A stretch of DNA of 64,000 nucleotides, taken from positions 156,907 through 220,906 of the forward strand of contig NZ_JAPJDL010000017.1 of assembly GCF_026242055.1 (NCBI RefSeq). The letters are read 5' to 3'. Position 1 is the stretch's first letter, and each line of letters begins with the position of its first letter. The notes beneath the pieces were generated by a model, which saw only the letters and a program-made list of their open reading frames with translations, made no database searches and was not told where the DNA came from. The stretch comes from Lentzea sp. NEAU-D7 (GTDB taxonomy: Bacteria; Actinomycetota; Actinomycetes; Mycobacteriales; Pseudonocardiaceae). A program made the translations under genes and the position numbers. Positions 14,869-23,310 of this stretch are shown piece by piece.

Positions 14869-15729
14869 ATGGACTTCCTACGACCGGAAACGCTTGCGGA
14901 GGCGTTGGAGCTGAAGGCCTCCCGGCCGGACGCCGTGCCGATCGCCGGCGGCACGGACGTCATGGTGGAGCTGAATTACGACCACCGCCGGCCCTCCGCC
15001 CTGCTCGACCTCACCCGGGTTCCCGAGCTCCAGCAGTGGTCCGACGGGCTGCGGATCGGCGCGGGCGTGCCGTACGTGCGGATCATCGACGAGCTCGGTG
15101 CCGCACTGCCGGGGCTCGCCATGGCCTCGCGCACGGTCGGGTCGCCGCAGATCCGCAACCGCGGCACCGTCGGCGGCAACCTCGGCGCGGCCTCCCCCGC
15201 CGGGGACACGCACCCGGTGCTGCTGGCGTCCGACGCGGTCATCGAGGTGGCCTCCGTGCGCGGCACGCGGATGATCCCCGCCGCCGAGTTCTACCTGGGC
15301 GTGAAGCGGAACGCGCTGGAGCCCGACGAACTGATCGTGGCGGTTCACCTGACGCCTGCCAAGGGGCCACAGCAGTTCTCCAAGGTCGGCACGCGCAACG
15401 CCATGGTGATCGCGGTGTGCTCGTTCGCGATCTCGCTGTTCCCGCGGGAGAACCGCGTCGGCGCGGCCGTCGGCTCCGCCGCCCCGACGCCGCGGCGGGC
15501 ACACGAGGCCGAGCAGTTCCTGGCCTCGGCACTGGACTTCACGAGCCCGAAGCCGTTGCTCGACTCGGTGAAGCGCGAGTTCGGGGAACTGGTGTCCCGG
15601 GCCGCGTCGCCGATCGACGACGTGCGCGGGTCGGCGGCGTACCGCAAGCACGCCTTGGCCGTGATGGCCCGCCGGACCCTCGGCTGGGCGTGGCAGGAAC
15701 TCTTGGACGGGGAGCGGGCATGCGCGTGA
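14869..15729 (+). CDS. Xanthine dehydrogenase FAD-binding subunit
   Basis: 286 residues, the usual size for the medium subunit of a three-subunit molybdenum hydroxylase. Seen: FAD-binding PIAGGTDVMVELNY near the N terminus, then the second FAD motif TVGSPQIRNRGTVGGNLGAASPAGDTHPVL (residues about 85-115), and the C-terminal CO_deh_flav_C domain. It passes electrons from the Fe-S subunit to the acceptor via FAD. Its stop overlaps the next gene by 10 bases. Partners are the Fe-S subunit at 15720 and the molybdopterin subunit at 17527. Confidence 0.93.
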   Translation: MDFLRPETLAEALELKASRPDAVPIAGGTDVMVELNYDHRRPSALLDLTRVPELQQWSDGLRIGAGVPYVRIIDELGAALPGLAMASRTVGSPQIRNRGTVGGNLGAASPAGDTHPVLLASDAVIEVASVRGTRMIPAAEFYLGVKRNALEPDELIVAVHLTPAKGPQQFSKVGTRNAMVIAVCSFAISLFPRENRVGAAVGSAAPTPRRAHEAEQFLASALDFTSPKPLLDSVKREFGELVSRAASPIDDVRGSAAYRKHALAVMARRTLGWAWQELLDGERACA

Positions 15730-16181
15730 ACGTGACGGTCAACGGCGAGCAGCGGCAGGCCGACGACGTGTGGGAAGGCGAGTCGCTGCTGTTCGTGCTG
15801 CGCGAGCGGCTCGGGCTGCCCGGCTCGAAGAACGCCTGCGAGCAGGGCGAGTGCGGCTCCTGCACGGTGTACCTGGACGACGTGCCGGTGTGCGCGTGCC
15901 TGGTCGCCGCCGGGCAGGTGCAGGACAGGGAGGTGCGGACGGTCGAGGGGCTGGCCGACGGGGACGCCCTGGACCCGGTGCAGGAGGCGTTCGTCGAGGC
16001 GGGCGCGGTGCAGTGCGGGTTCTGCACGCCCGGTCTCGTCGTGGCGGCGCACGACCTGCTCGACCGCGTGCCGAAGCCGTCCGACCCGGAGATCCGCGAG
16101 GCGCTGGCCGGGAACCTGTGCCGCTGCACGGGGTACGAGAAGATCCTGGACGCCGTGCGATTGGCGGCGTCGCGCCGATGA
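15720..16181 (+). CDS. Xanthine dehydrogenase 2Fe-2S subunit
   Basis: 153 residues with two [2Fe-2S] domains: the plant-ferredoxin type (CEQGECGSCTVYLDD, last Cys in VCACLVAAG) and the C-terminal four-helix type (QCGFCTPG and NLCRCTGYEKI). It relays electrons from the molybdenum centre to FAD. The start is ATG at 15720 inside the end of the FAD-subunit gene, in another frame. The stop overlaps the following deaminase start (ATGA). Confidence 0.95.
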   Translation: MRVNVTVNGEQRQADDVWEGESLLFVLRERLGLPGSKNACEQGECGSCTVYLDDVPVCACLVAAGQVQDREVRTVEGLADGDALDPVQEAFVEAGAVQCGFCTPGLVVAAHDLLDRVPKPSDPEIREALAGNLCRCTGYEKILDAVRLAASRR

Positions 16182-17530
16182 TCGTCCTCGACCGCTGCGC
16201 GGTGTCCACTGTGGACGATGCCGGGACCGAGCACCCGTCCGGGCACGTCGTGATCGACGGCGGACGCGTCAAGTCCGTCGGTTCGGGTGCGGCGCCCCGG
16301 CCCTCCGAGGCGCACACCTACGTCGACGCGTCGTCGTGCCTGGTGACGCCGGGGCTGATCAACACCCACCACCACCTGTACCAGTGGGCGACGCGCGGCC
16401 TCGCGACCGACGCGACGCTGTTCGAGTGGCTGACCGCGCTGTACCCGGTGTGGCGCGGGCTGGACGACACCGTGACGCACGCGGCGGCGTCGGCGGGGCT
16501 CGCCCGGCTGGCGCTGACCGGCTGCACGCTGGCCGCCGACCACCACTACGTCTTCCCGTCCGGCGGCGGCGACGTCTTCGACGCTCTGGTGTCGGCGGGA
16601 CGCCGGATCGGCATCCGCCTGGAGGCGATCCGCGGCTCGATGGACCGCGGCCAGTCGCACGGCGGGCTGCCGCCGGACAACCTGGTCGAGGAGACCGAGG
16701 CCGCGCTCATCGCGACCGAGCAGGCGATCGGCGACTACCACTCGACCGCCGATGACGCGCTGGTGCGGGTGGCCGTGGGGCCCTGCTCGCCGTTCTCGGT
16801 GTCGCGGGAACTCATGACCGGGGCCGCGTCCCTGGCCCGCCGCCACGGCGTCCGGCTGCACACGCACCTCGCCGAGACCCTGGACGAGGAAGAGCAGTGC
16901 CTGGCGGAGAACGGGTGCACGCCGACCGAGTACGCCGAGCAGCTCGGCTGGCTGGGGCCGGACGTGTGGCTCGCGCACACCGTGCACCTCAACGCCGGCG
17001 CGGTGAAGCGGCTGGGAGCGACCCGGACCGGTTCCGCGCACTGCCCGACGTCGAACGGGCGGCTGGGCACCGGGATCGCGCCGGTGCGCGACCTGCTCGA
17101 CGCCGGCGCGCCGGTCGGTCTCGGGGTCGACGGTGCCGCGTCCAACGAGGACGGTGGACTGGTCGTCGAGCTGCGGTCGGCGCTCTACCAGGCGCGGCAA
17201 CGCGGCGGTCCGGGCGCGATGGACGCCCGCACGGCGTTGTGGATGGGCACGATGGGCGGCGCTCAGGTGCTGGGTCGCGCGGACTCACTGGGCTCGATCG
17301 AGCCGGGCAAGGTCGCCGACCTCGCCGTGTGGGACCTGTCCGGAATGGACTACGCGGGGATCGCGGACCCGGTGGCGGCACTGGTGCTCGGCACTCCCCC
17401 GCCGTTGAAACTGTTGATCGTCGGCGGTGAGGTCGTGGTGCGGGACGGTGTCCTGCTCACGGCGTCGACCGACGAGCTGGCGCGTGACCTCTCCGCTGCC
17501 AGCGCCAAGCTCCAGGAGGCAGCGCGATGA
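16178..17530 (+). CDS. 8-oxoguanine/guanine deaminase (amidohydrolase superfamily)
   Basis: 450 residues. Seen: the metal-binding strand 1 motif PGLINTHHHLYQWATRG, second-site His in VRLHTHLAETLDEEEQC, His of VWLAHTVHLN, and the catalytic Asp in GLGVDGAASNEDGG, followed by GRADSLGSIEPGKVADLAVWD. The pattern, especially HHHLYQW and ASNEDGG, fits the 8-oxoguanine/guanine deaminase branch of amidohydrolases, which yields urate or xanthine. It lies between the xanthine dehydrogenase subunits, overlapping both neighbours by 4 bases, so all three activities are co-translated. A hydroxyatrazine-type activity is a less likely alternative. Confidence 0.88.
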   Translation: MIVLDRCAVSTVDDAGTEHPSGHVVIDGGRVKSVGSGAAPRPSEAHTYVDASSCLVTPGLINTHHHLYQWATRGLATDATLFEWLTALYPVWRGLDDTVTHAAASAGLARLALTGCTLAADHHYVFPSGGGDVFDALVSAGRRIGIRLEAIRGSMDRGQSHGGLPPDNLVEETEAALIATEQAIGDYHSTADDALVRVAVGPCSPFSVSRELMTGAASLARRHGVRLHTHLAETLDEEEQCLAENGCTPTEYAEQLGWLGPDVWLAHTVHLNAGAVKRLGATRTGSAHCPTSNGRLGTGIAPVRDLLDAGAPVGLGVDGAASNEDGGLVVELRSALYQARQRGGPGAMDARTALWMGTMGGAQVLGRADSLGSIEPGKVADLAVWDLSGMDYAGIADPVAALVLGTPPPLKLLIVGGEVVVRDGVLLTASTDELARDLSAASAKLQEAAR

Positions 17531-19713
17531 CCCTCACTCCCGCCGAACTGACCTCCGCGGTGTCGGGTGGCATCGGGACGTCGCCGCAGCGGCCGGACGG
17601 CAACCTGAAGGTGCGCGGCGAGTTCGCCTACGCCTCCGACCTGTGGCACGAGGACATGATCTGGGGTGCGACCCTGCGTTCTCCGCACCCGTACGCCCGC
17701 ATCACGTCGGTCGACATCACCGAGGCGTTGAAGGTACCGGGCGTGTACGCGGTGCTGACGCACTCGGACGTACCCGGCCGCAACCTGTACGGGCTCGAGC
17801 ACAAGGACCAGCCGGTGCTGGCCGTGGACGTCGTGCGCTACCAGGGCGAGCCGATCGCGCTGGTCGGCGCCGACCACCCGGAGACCGCGCTGCGGGCCAT
17901 GAAGAAGATCGTCGTGACCTACGACGTGCTCGACCCCGTCGTGGACATGGAGACCGCCGCAGACGACACCCCGCTGCACCCCGGCGGCAACCTGGTGCGG
18001 CACGTGCCGATCCGGCGCGGCTCGCAGGACGTCACGGCCGACGTCGTGGTGACCGGGCGGTACGAGGTCGGCATGCAGGACCAGGCGTTCCTCGGGCCGG
18101 AGTCCGGGCTCGCGGTGCCGGCGGAGGACGGTTCGGTCGACCTCTACATCGCGACGCAGTGGCTGCACGTCGACCGCGACCAGATCGCGGCCGCGCTGGG
18201 CCTGCCACAGGAGCAGGTGCGGCTGACGCTGTCGGGTGTCGGCGGCGCGTTCGGTGGCCGCGAGGACCTGTCGATGCAGGTGCACGCGTGCCTGCTGGCC
18301 CTGCACACCGGCAAGCCCGTGAAGATGGTCTACAACCGCGAAGAGTCGTTCTACGGGCACGTGCACCGGCACCCGGCCGTGCTGTACTACGAGCACGGCG
18401 CCGACCGCACCGGCAAGCTGGTCTACGTCCGCACTCGCATGTACCTGGACGGCGGCGCCTACGCCTCCTCGACACCCGCTGTCGTGGCCAACGCGGCGAC
18501 CCTGGGCGTCGGCCCGTACGAGGTCGACAACGTCACGGTCGACGCCTACGGCCTCTACACGAACAACCCGCCGTGCGGCGCGATGCGCGGATTCGGTGCT
18601 GTGCAGGCAGGTTTCGCCTACGAGTCCCAGATGGACAAGCTGGCGGAGGCCCTGGGCATGTCACCGGTCGACGTCCGGATCCGCAACGCGATGACCGAGG
18701 GTTCGGTGATGCCGACCGGGCAGGTCGTCGACTCGGCCGCACCCGTCGCGCAGCTGCTGAAGCTGGTGCAGGACAAGCCGTTGCCCGCCGGCACCTCGTC
18801 GGACATCCGCGAACTGCCCGGTGGCGTCTCGAACACCACGCACGGCGAGGGCGTCGTCCGCGGCGTCGGCTACGCGGTCGGCATCAAGAACATCTGCTTC
18901 TCCGAGGGCTACGACGACTACTCGACCGCGCGCGTGCGGGTGTCGATGGTCAACGGGGAACTGGCCGCCGCCGTGCACACCGCCGCCTGCGAGGTCGGCC
19001 AGGGCCTGGTGACGATCATGCAGCAGATCGTGCGCACCGAGCTCGGCATCGAGCGCGTGACCGTGCTGCCGATGGACACCACGATCGGCAACGGCGGCTC
19101 GACCTCGGCCTCGCGCCAGACGTACGTCACCGGCGGCGCCGTGAAGGCCGCCTGTGCTCTGGTGCGCGCCCGTTTGGACGGCCGCACCGACATCGGCGAC
19201 GAGGTGATCGACGAGACCACCGAGTGGCGCCACCGCGCGACCGAGGCCCTCGATCCCGTCACCGGGCAAGGCAACGCGCACGTCCAGTACGGTTTCGCCG
19301 CCCACCGCGCCGTCGTCGACGTGGACGTCGACCTCGGCCTGGTGCGCGTGGTGGCGCTGGACTGCGCGCAGGACGTCGGCAAGGCGCTGAACCCGCAGGC
19401 CGTGGTGGGCCAGATCCAGGGCGGATCCGCCCAGGGTCTCGGTCTCGCGGTCATGGAGGAGATCCAGACCTCCGGCGGCAAGGTGCGCAACCCGTCGTTC
19501 ACCGACTACCTCATCCCGACCGTGCTCGACATGCCGCCGATGAGCATCGACGTGCTCGAGCTCGCCGATCCCCATGCCCCGTACGGCATCCGGGGCGTCG
19601 GCGAACCGCCCACCATCTCGTCGACCCCGGCGATCGTGGCGGCGATCCGCGCGGCCACCGGCCTGGCGCTCACCCGCGTCCCGGTCCGCCCGGAACACCT
19701 CACCGGTACCTGA
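17527..19713 (+). CDS. Xanthine dehydrogenase molybdopterin-binding subunit
   Basis: 728 residues, typical for the large subunit. Seen: the aldehyde oxidase/xanthine dehydrogenase a/b hammerhead at the N terminus (VRGEFAYASDLWHEDMIWGATLRSPHPYARI), the molybdopterin domain with GVGGAFGGREDLSMQ, GAMRGFGAVQ and GQGLVTIMQQI, and the catalytic Glu in the C-terminal GIRGVGEPPTISSTP. It hydroxylates hypoxanthine or xanthine. It starts 4 bases inside the deaminase gene. The maturation factor XdhC is encoded downstream at 21865. Confidence 0.94.
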   Translation: MTLTPAELTSAVSGGIGTSPQRPDGNLKVRGEFAYASDLWHEDMIWGATLRSPHPYARITSVDITEALKVPGVYAVLTHSDVPGRNLYGLEHKDQPVLAVDVVRYQGEPIALVGADHPETALRAMKKIVVTYDVLDPVVDMETAADDTPLHPGGNLVRHVPIRRGSQDVTADVVVTGRYEVGMQDQAFLGPESGLAVPAEDGSVDLYIATQWLHVDRDQIAAALGLPQEQVRLTLSGVGGAFGGREDLSMQVHACLLALHTGKPVKMVYNREESFYGHVHRHPAVLYYEHGADRTGKLVYVRTRMYLDGGAYASSTPAVVANAATLGVGPYEVDNVTVDAYGLYTNNPPCGAMRGFGAVQAGFAYESQMDKLAEALGMSPVDVRIRNAMTEGSVMPTGQVVDSAAPVAQLLKLVQDKPLPAGTSSDIRELPGGVSNTTHGEGVVRGVGYAVGIKNICFSEGYDDYSTARVRVSMVNGELAAAVHTAACEVGQGLVTIMQQIVRTELGIERVTVLPMDTTIGNGGSTSASRQTYVTGGAVKAACALVRARLDGRTDIGDEVIDETTEWRHRATEALDPVTGQGNAHVQYGFAAHRAVVDVDVDLGLVRVVALDCAQDVGKALNPQAVVGQIQGGSAQGLGLAVMEEIQTSGGKVRNPSFTDYLIPTVLDMPPMSIDVLELADPHAPYGIRGVGEPPTISSTPAIVAAIRAATGLALTRVPVRPEHLTGT

Positions 19714-19732
19714 TCGTCTGGAGTTCGTTGCT

Positions 19733-20194
19733 GTGAACGCACATCTGCTCGCCACCATCGACCTGGCCACGCGGAACGTGGCCTCCGGAGGGGGCCCGTT
19801 CGGCGCGATGATCGTCCGTGACGGTGAAGTCGTCGCCACCGGCGTCAACCAGGTGACGCCGAACCTCGACCCCACCGCGCACGCCGAGGTCGTCGCGATC
19901 CGCGCGGCCTGCCAGGCTCTCGGTGACTTCAGGTTGACCGGCTGCACGCTGATCTCGTCGTGCGAGCCGTGCCCGCTGTGCCTGTCCGCCGCGCTCTGGG
20001 CGCGCGTGGACGAGGTGATCTACGCCGCCGACCGCCACGACGCGGCGGCGGCCGGTTTCGACGACCGGGAGTTCTACGAGCTGTTCAGCAGGCCCCGCTC
20101 CGAATGGGACCTGCCGGTGCGCCAGATCTCCACGGGCGAGGACAACGCCCCGTTCACCGCGTGGACGTCACTCGCGACTCGAATCGACTACTGA
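19733..20194 (+). CDS. Nucleoside/guanine deaminase (CDA fold)
   Basis: 153 residues from a GTG at 19733 behind CTGGAG. Zinc-binding signature of the cytidine-deaminase fold: THAEVVAIRAAC (His plus catalytic Glu) and SSCEPCPLCLSAALWA (two Cys). N-terminal GGGPFGAMIVRDG and C-terminal RPRSEWDLPVRQI fit the GuaD/tRNA-adenosine-deaminase-like group. In a purine operon guanine deaminase is the likeliest role. It would overlap functionally with the amidohydrolase upstream. The final residues (TRIDY) end before a palindrome. Confidence 0.85.
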   Translation: MNAHLLATIDLATRNVASGGGPFGAMIVRDGEVVATGVNQVTPNLDPTAHAEVVAIRAACQALGDFRLTGCTLISSCEPCPLCLSAALWARVDEVIYAADRHDAAAAGFDDREFYELFSRPRSEWDLPVRQISTGEDNAPFTAWTSLATRIDY

Positions 20195-20241
20195 CGACGG
20201 CCACAAGCCAGAACTGCTGACCGGAGCTCGCATCGCACAAA

Positions 20242-20263
20242 CGCGTTCCGGCGTTGGAACGCG
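20242..20263. promoter_or_regulatory. Inverted repeat before the NCS2 permease
   Basis: CGCGTTCC (20242-20249) and GGAACGCG (20256-20263) are perfect arms around 6 bases, 30 bases before the permease ATG. It could be an internal operator or an attenuating hairpin. Confidence 0.35.
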
Positions 20264-20292
20264 CCCACCGGCATGGGAAAGGCCGTCCGCCA

Positions 20293-21699
20293 ATGACCCA
20301 GTTACGGAGCCGACCGGCGACCTCGCCGCTCGACCAGTTCTTCCGCATCACCGAACGTGGCAGCTCTTGGGGCCGTGAAGTGCGCGGGGGCATCACGACG
20401 TTCGTCGCGATGTCGTACATCGTGCTGCTGAACCCGCTGATCCTCGGCGCGTCCGCGGACATCACCGGCGCCAAGCTCACCATCGCCGAGATCACCACGG
20501 CGACGGCGCTCGCCGCCGGCGTGATGACCGTCCTCATGGGACTCGTCGGCAACGCCCCCCTCGCCATCGCCGCCGGGCTCGGCGTCAACGGCGTGGTGGC
20601 CTTCCAGATGGCGCCGGCCATGACGTGGGCGCAGGCCTTCGGCCTGGTGGTGCTGGAAGGCATCTGCATCGTGGTGATGGCGGCCTCGGGTGTCCGGGAG
20701 CGGATCATCAACGCGATCCCGGAGCCGTTGAAGATCGCGATCACCGTGGGCATCGGGCTCTACATCGCGTTGGTGGGACTGGTCTCCGCCGGTTTCGTGA
20801 CCCGCACGCCGGACGCGGCGGGATCGACCGTGCCGGTCCGGATGGGCGTCGACGGCCACCTGAGCGGCTGGCCGATCGCGATCTTCTGCCTGGGCCTGCT
20901 GCTGATGATCGTGCTGCTGGCGCGCGGTGTGCCCGGCGCCGTGCTGATCAGCATCGTGGTGGCCACCGTCGTCGCCGTCGGCGTGAACGCCGCGTTCGAC
21001 GTCGAGGGCTGGGGTCTCGTGACGCCGTCGCTGCCCACCTCGGTGGTCAGCTCACCGGACTTCGGCCTGTTCGGACGGGTGGACCTGTTCGGCGGCTTCG
21101 TGTCCGCCGGCGTGATCGCGGCGACGATCTTCCTGTTCACGCTGGTGCTGTCCGGTTTCTTCGACGCCATGGGCACGATCACGTCGGTCGCCGACGAGGC
21201 GGGCCTGACGCGGGACGGCCGCGTCGAGGGCATGGGCAGGATCCTGGTGGTCGACGGCGCCGGCGCGATCGCCGGTGGCGTCACGGGGTCCGCCCCGAAC
21301 ACCGTGTTCCTGGAGTCGGCCGCGGGCGTTGGCGAAGGCGCCCGGACCGGCCTGGCCTCGGTGGTGACCGGCGGCCTGTTCCTGGTGGCACTGCTCTTCA
21401 CACCGCTGGCGACGGTCGTGCCCGCGCAGGCCGCGGCCCCGGCCCTGGTGGTGATCGGCGGTCTGATGATGACCCAGATCCGCCGGATCCCCTGGCAGGA
21501 AACGGACTACACGATCCCGGTCTTCCTGACCATCGCCATCATCCCGTTCACCTACTCGATCACCAACGGCATCGGCGCGGGCCTCGTGTCCTACGTCGTG
21601 CTGCGCGTCTGCAAGGGCCGCTGGCCGGGCTGGCTGATGACCGGCCTCGCCCTGATGTTCGCCGTGTACTTCGGCGTGGACCTGATCAGCGGCAGGTGA
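20293..21699 (+). CDS. NCS2/AzgA-type purine permease
   Basis: 468 residues, about 12-14 transmembrane segments. Seen: N-terminal LDQFFRITERGSSWGREVRGGITTFVAMSYIVLLNPLIL, the signature GLGVNGVVAF and the substrate-side motif GFFDAMGTITSVADEAGL with VTGSAPNTVFLESAAGVGEGARTGL. This is the AzgA (adenine/guanine/hypoxanthine) branch of nucleobase permeases. It supplies substrate for the deaminases and xanthine dehydrogenase upstream. The start is ATG at 20293; a longer in-frame extension to 20254 lacks support. The last 18 bases are duplicated just after the stop. Confidence 0.92.
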   Translation: MTQLRSRPATSPLDQFFRITERGSSWGREVRGGITTFVAMSYIVLLNPLILGASADITGAKLTIAEITTATALAAGVMTVLMGLVGNAPLAIAAGLGVNGVVAFQMAPAMTWAQAFGLVVLEGICIVVMAASGVRERIINAIPEPLKIAITVGIGLYIALVGLVSAGFVTRTPDAAGSTVPVRMGVDGHLSGWPIAIFCLGLLLMIVLLARGVPGAVLISIVVATVVAVGVNAAFDVEGWGLVTPSLPTSVVSSPDFGLFGRVDLFGGFVSAGVIAATIFLFTLVLSGFFDAMGTITSVADEAGLTRDGRVEGMGRILVVDGAGAIAGGVTGSAPNTVFLESAAGVGEGARTGLASVVTGGLFLVALLFTPLATVVPAQAAAPALVVIGGLMMTQIRRIPWQETDYTIPVFLTIAIIPFTYSITNGIGAGLVSYVVLRVCKGRWPGWLMTGLALMFAVYFGVDLISGR

Positions 21700-21721
21700 G
21701 GCCCTGATCAGCGGCAAGTGA
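21682..21721 (+). repeat. Duplicated 3' end of the NCS2 permease gene
   Basis: The 18 bases CTGATCAGCGGCAGGTGA (21682-21699, including the stop) recur with one change at 21704-21721. This short tandem duplication sits at the edge of the low-complexity tract that follows. Confidence 0.7.
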
Positions 21722-21742
21722 CGCGGCGTCCCCGCCGGGCGG

Positions 21743-21858
21743 CCCCCCCGCCCGCGCGCGCGGGCCCCCCCGCCCCCCCCCCCCCCCCCCCCCCCCCCCG
21801 CCCCTGAAACCTCGCCCCTGAGAACCTCGTCCCTGAAAACCTCGCCCCCTGAGAGGAG
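21743..21858. repeat. Poly-C tract followed by 15-base tandem repeats
   Basis: C/G-only sequence from 21743 ends in a run of 27 C (21773-21799). Then come three and a half copies of a roughly 15-base unit, GCCCCTGARAACCTC, at 21800, 21814, 21829 and 21844. The last copy merges into the GAGAGGAG ribosome site of xdhC. The C run is either a true slippage-prone tract or a place where the assembly is unreliable. Confidence 0.8.
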
Positions 21859-21864
21859 TGTGCG

Positions 21865-22815
21865 ATGCGTGACCTGGCGTCGGCCTTGCTGTCGTGGGAC
21901 CGGTTCGCGGTCGCGTCGGTGGTGGCCGTGCGGGGCAGTGCGCCGCGTCCGGTCGGCGCCGCGATGGCCGTCGGCCCGTCGGGCGAGGTGATCGGCAGCG
22001 TGTCCGGCGGCTGCGTGGAGGCCGAGGTCTACGACCTGGCGTGCCAGGTGCTGTCGACCTCCGAGCCCGTGCTCGCCTCCTTCGGCTACTCCGACGACAC
22101 GGCGTTCGCGGTCGGCCTCACCTGCGGCGGCTCACTCGACGTGCTGGTGCAGCGCGACTCCCCCGCGTTGCGCGCCGCCCTCTCGGCGTCGGTCGCCGGG
22201 CATCCGCTCTCCGTGCGCTTCGAGGCGGAGGGCCGGGTGTTCACCGAGTCCTGGATGCCGCCACCCCGCCTGCTGGTGTTCGGCGCCATCGACCACGCCG
22301 CCGCGGTGGCCGAGATCGGGCACTTCCTCGGCTATCACGTGACCGTGTGCGACGCACGGCCCGTGTTCGCCACTGCCGAACGCTTCCCCGCGGCGCACTC
22401 GGTCGTCGTCGACTGGCCGCACCGCTACCTCGCCTCCACCCGCACCGACGACTCCACCGCCGTCGTCGTGCTGACCCACGACCCGAAGTTCGACATCCCG
22501 GTGCTCGTGGAGGCCCTGTCGCGCCCGCTGGCGTTCGTCGGCGCCCTGGGCTCCCGCCGCACGCACCTCGAACGCCTCGGCCGCCTGCGCGAGGCGGGTG
22601 TCACCGAGGCGGCGCTGGCCAGGCTCCGCTCCCCCGTCGGCCTCGATCTCGGGGGCCGCACGCCCGCGGAGACAGCGGTGTCGATCGCCGCCGAGCTCGT
22701 CGCACTCAGGCACGGCGGTACCGGTCTGCCGCTGAGCGACCTCACCACCGCGATCCACCGCTCCCCCGCGCCCTTCCTCCTGACGCAACGAAATTGTCTC
22801 CCGATCGGTTCCTGA
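21865..22815 (+). CDS. xdhC: XdhC/CoxI-family maturation protein
   Basis: 316 residues. Seen: XdhC_CoxI N-terminal motifs (VVAVRGSAPRPVGAAMAVGPSGEVIGSVSGGCVEAEV) and the C-terminal Rossmann domain (PRLLVFGAIDHAAAVAEIGHFLGYHVTVCDARPVFA, then VVVLTHDPKFDIPVL and FVGALGSRRTHLERL). XdhC proteins bind the molybdenum cofactor, aid its sulfuration and insert it into xanthine dehydrogenase. The position after the xdh genes fits. GAGGAG precedes the ATG. Confidence 0.93.
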   Translation: MRDLASALLSWDRFAVASVVAVRGSAPRPVGAAMAVGPSGEVIGSVSGGCVEAEVYDLACQVLSTSEPVLASFGYSDDTAFAVGLTCGGSLDVLVQRDSPALRAALSASVAGHPLSVRFEAEGRVFTESWMPPPRLLVFGAIDHAAAVAEIGHFLGYHVTVCDARPVFATAERFPAAHSVVVDWPHRYLASTRTDDSTAVVVLTHDPKFDIPVLVEALSRPLAFVGALGSRRTHLERLGRLREAGVTEAALARLRSPVGLDLGGRTPAETAVSIAAELVALRHGGTGLPLSDLTTAIHRSPAPFLLTQRNCLPIGS

Positions 22816-22831
22816 TCACCTGGCCGACTCG

Positions 22832-22852
22832 GGGTGAACGGACCGTTCACCC
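22832..22852. promoter_or_regulatory. Perfect 21-bp palindrome upstream of the cyclotransferase-like gene
   Basis: Arms GGGTGAACGG (22832-22841) and CCGTTCACCC (22843-22852) flank a single A. There is no T tract after it and it lies 70 bases before the next start, so an operator is more likely than a terminator. It could mark the end of the purine operon and a separate promoter. Confidence 0.5.
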
Positions 22853-22921
22853 GGTGGGAAGCCGCAGGCCGGCACACCTTTCACAACGAGACCCCATTCG
22901 AGAACCCGAGGTCAGAAGGAA

Positions 22922-23290
22922 ATGACGCTTATTTTTCTCAACGGCGGCGGCATGCGGGGTGGGCCCCTCCACGGCCAGCTCCAGGGCGCACCGATGCTCG
23001 GCCGCGTGAAGAGCGCGCCGAAGTACCGCTACTTCTCGGTCCGCGACGAGTTCCCGGCCATGCACGCGTCCGGCACGGCCCAGGTCGTCGGCGAGCTGTA
23101 CGACCTCCCGCTCACGGTGCTGCGCGACCACCTGATCCCCGCCGAGCCCGCCGAGCTGGAAATCGGGGTCGTCGAGCTCGAGGACGGCGGCGCCGCACTG
23201 GCCACGGTTCTGCGGAACGAGTTCCTCCGTTCGAGCGATCTCAAGGACATCTCACATCTGGGCGACTGGACCTCCTACTTGCAGAGGTAG
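22922..23290 (+). CDS. Gamma-glutamylcyclotransferase-fold protein (allophanate hydrolase C-domain-like)
   Basis: 122 residues. The start LIFLNGGGMRGGPLHGQLQGAPMLGRVKSAPKYRYFSVRDEFPAM and the middle AQVVGELYDLPLTVLRDHLIPAEPAELEIGVVELEDG match the family found alone or as the C-terminal domain of allophanate hydrolase AtzF. The GGCT fold usually handles small gamma-glutamyl-like ligands; no activity can be assigned. AAGGA lies close to the ATG. It is 20 bases from the next gene and follows purine genes whose pathway ends in urea or allophanate, a suggestive link only. Confidence 0.72.
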   Translation: MTLIFLNGGGMRGGPLHGQLQGAPMLGRVKSAPKYRYFSVRDEFPAMHASGTAQVVGELYDLPLTVLRDHLIPAEPAELEIGVVELEDGGAALATVLRNEFLRSSDLKDISHLGDWTSYLQR

Positions 23291-23310
23291 TCGCACGGAA
23301 GCGAGGAGCC

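Noticed and set aside
21800..21858. 15-base tandem units as a CRISPR array
   Set aside because: The units are directly adjacent with no spacers and are too short. They form a simple tandem repeat.
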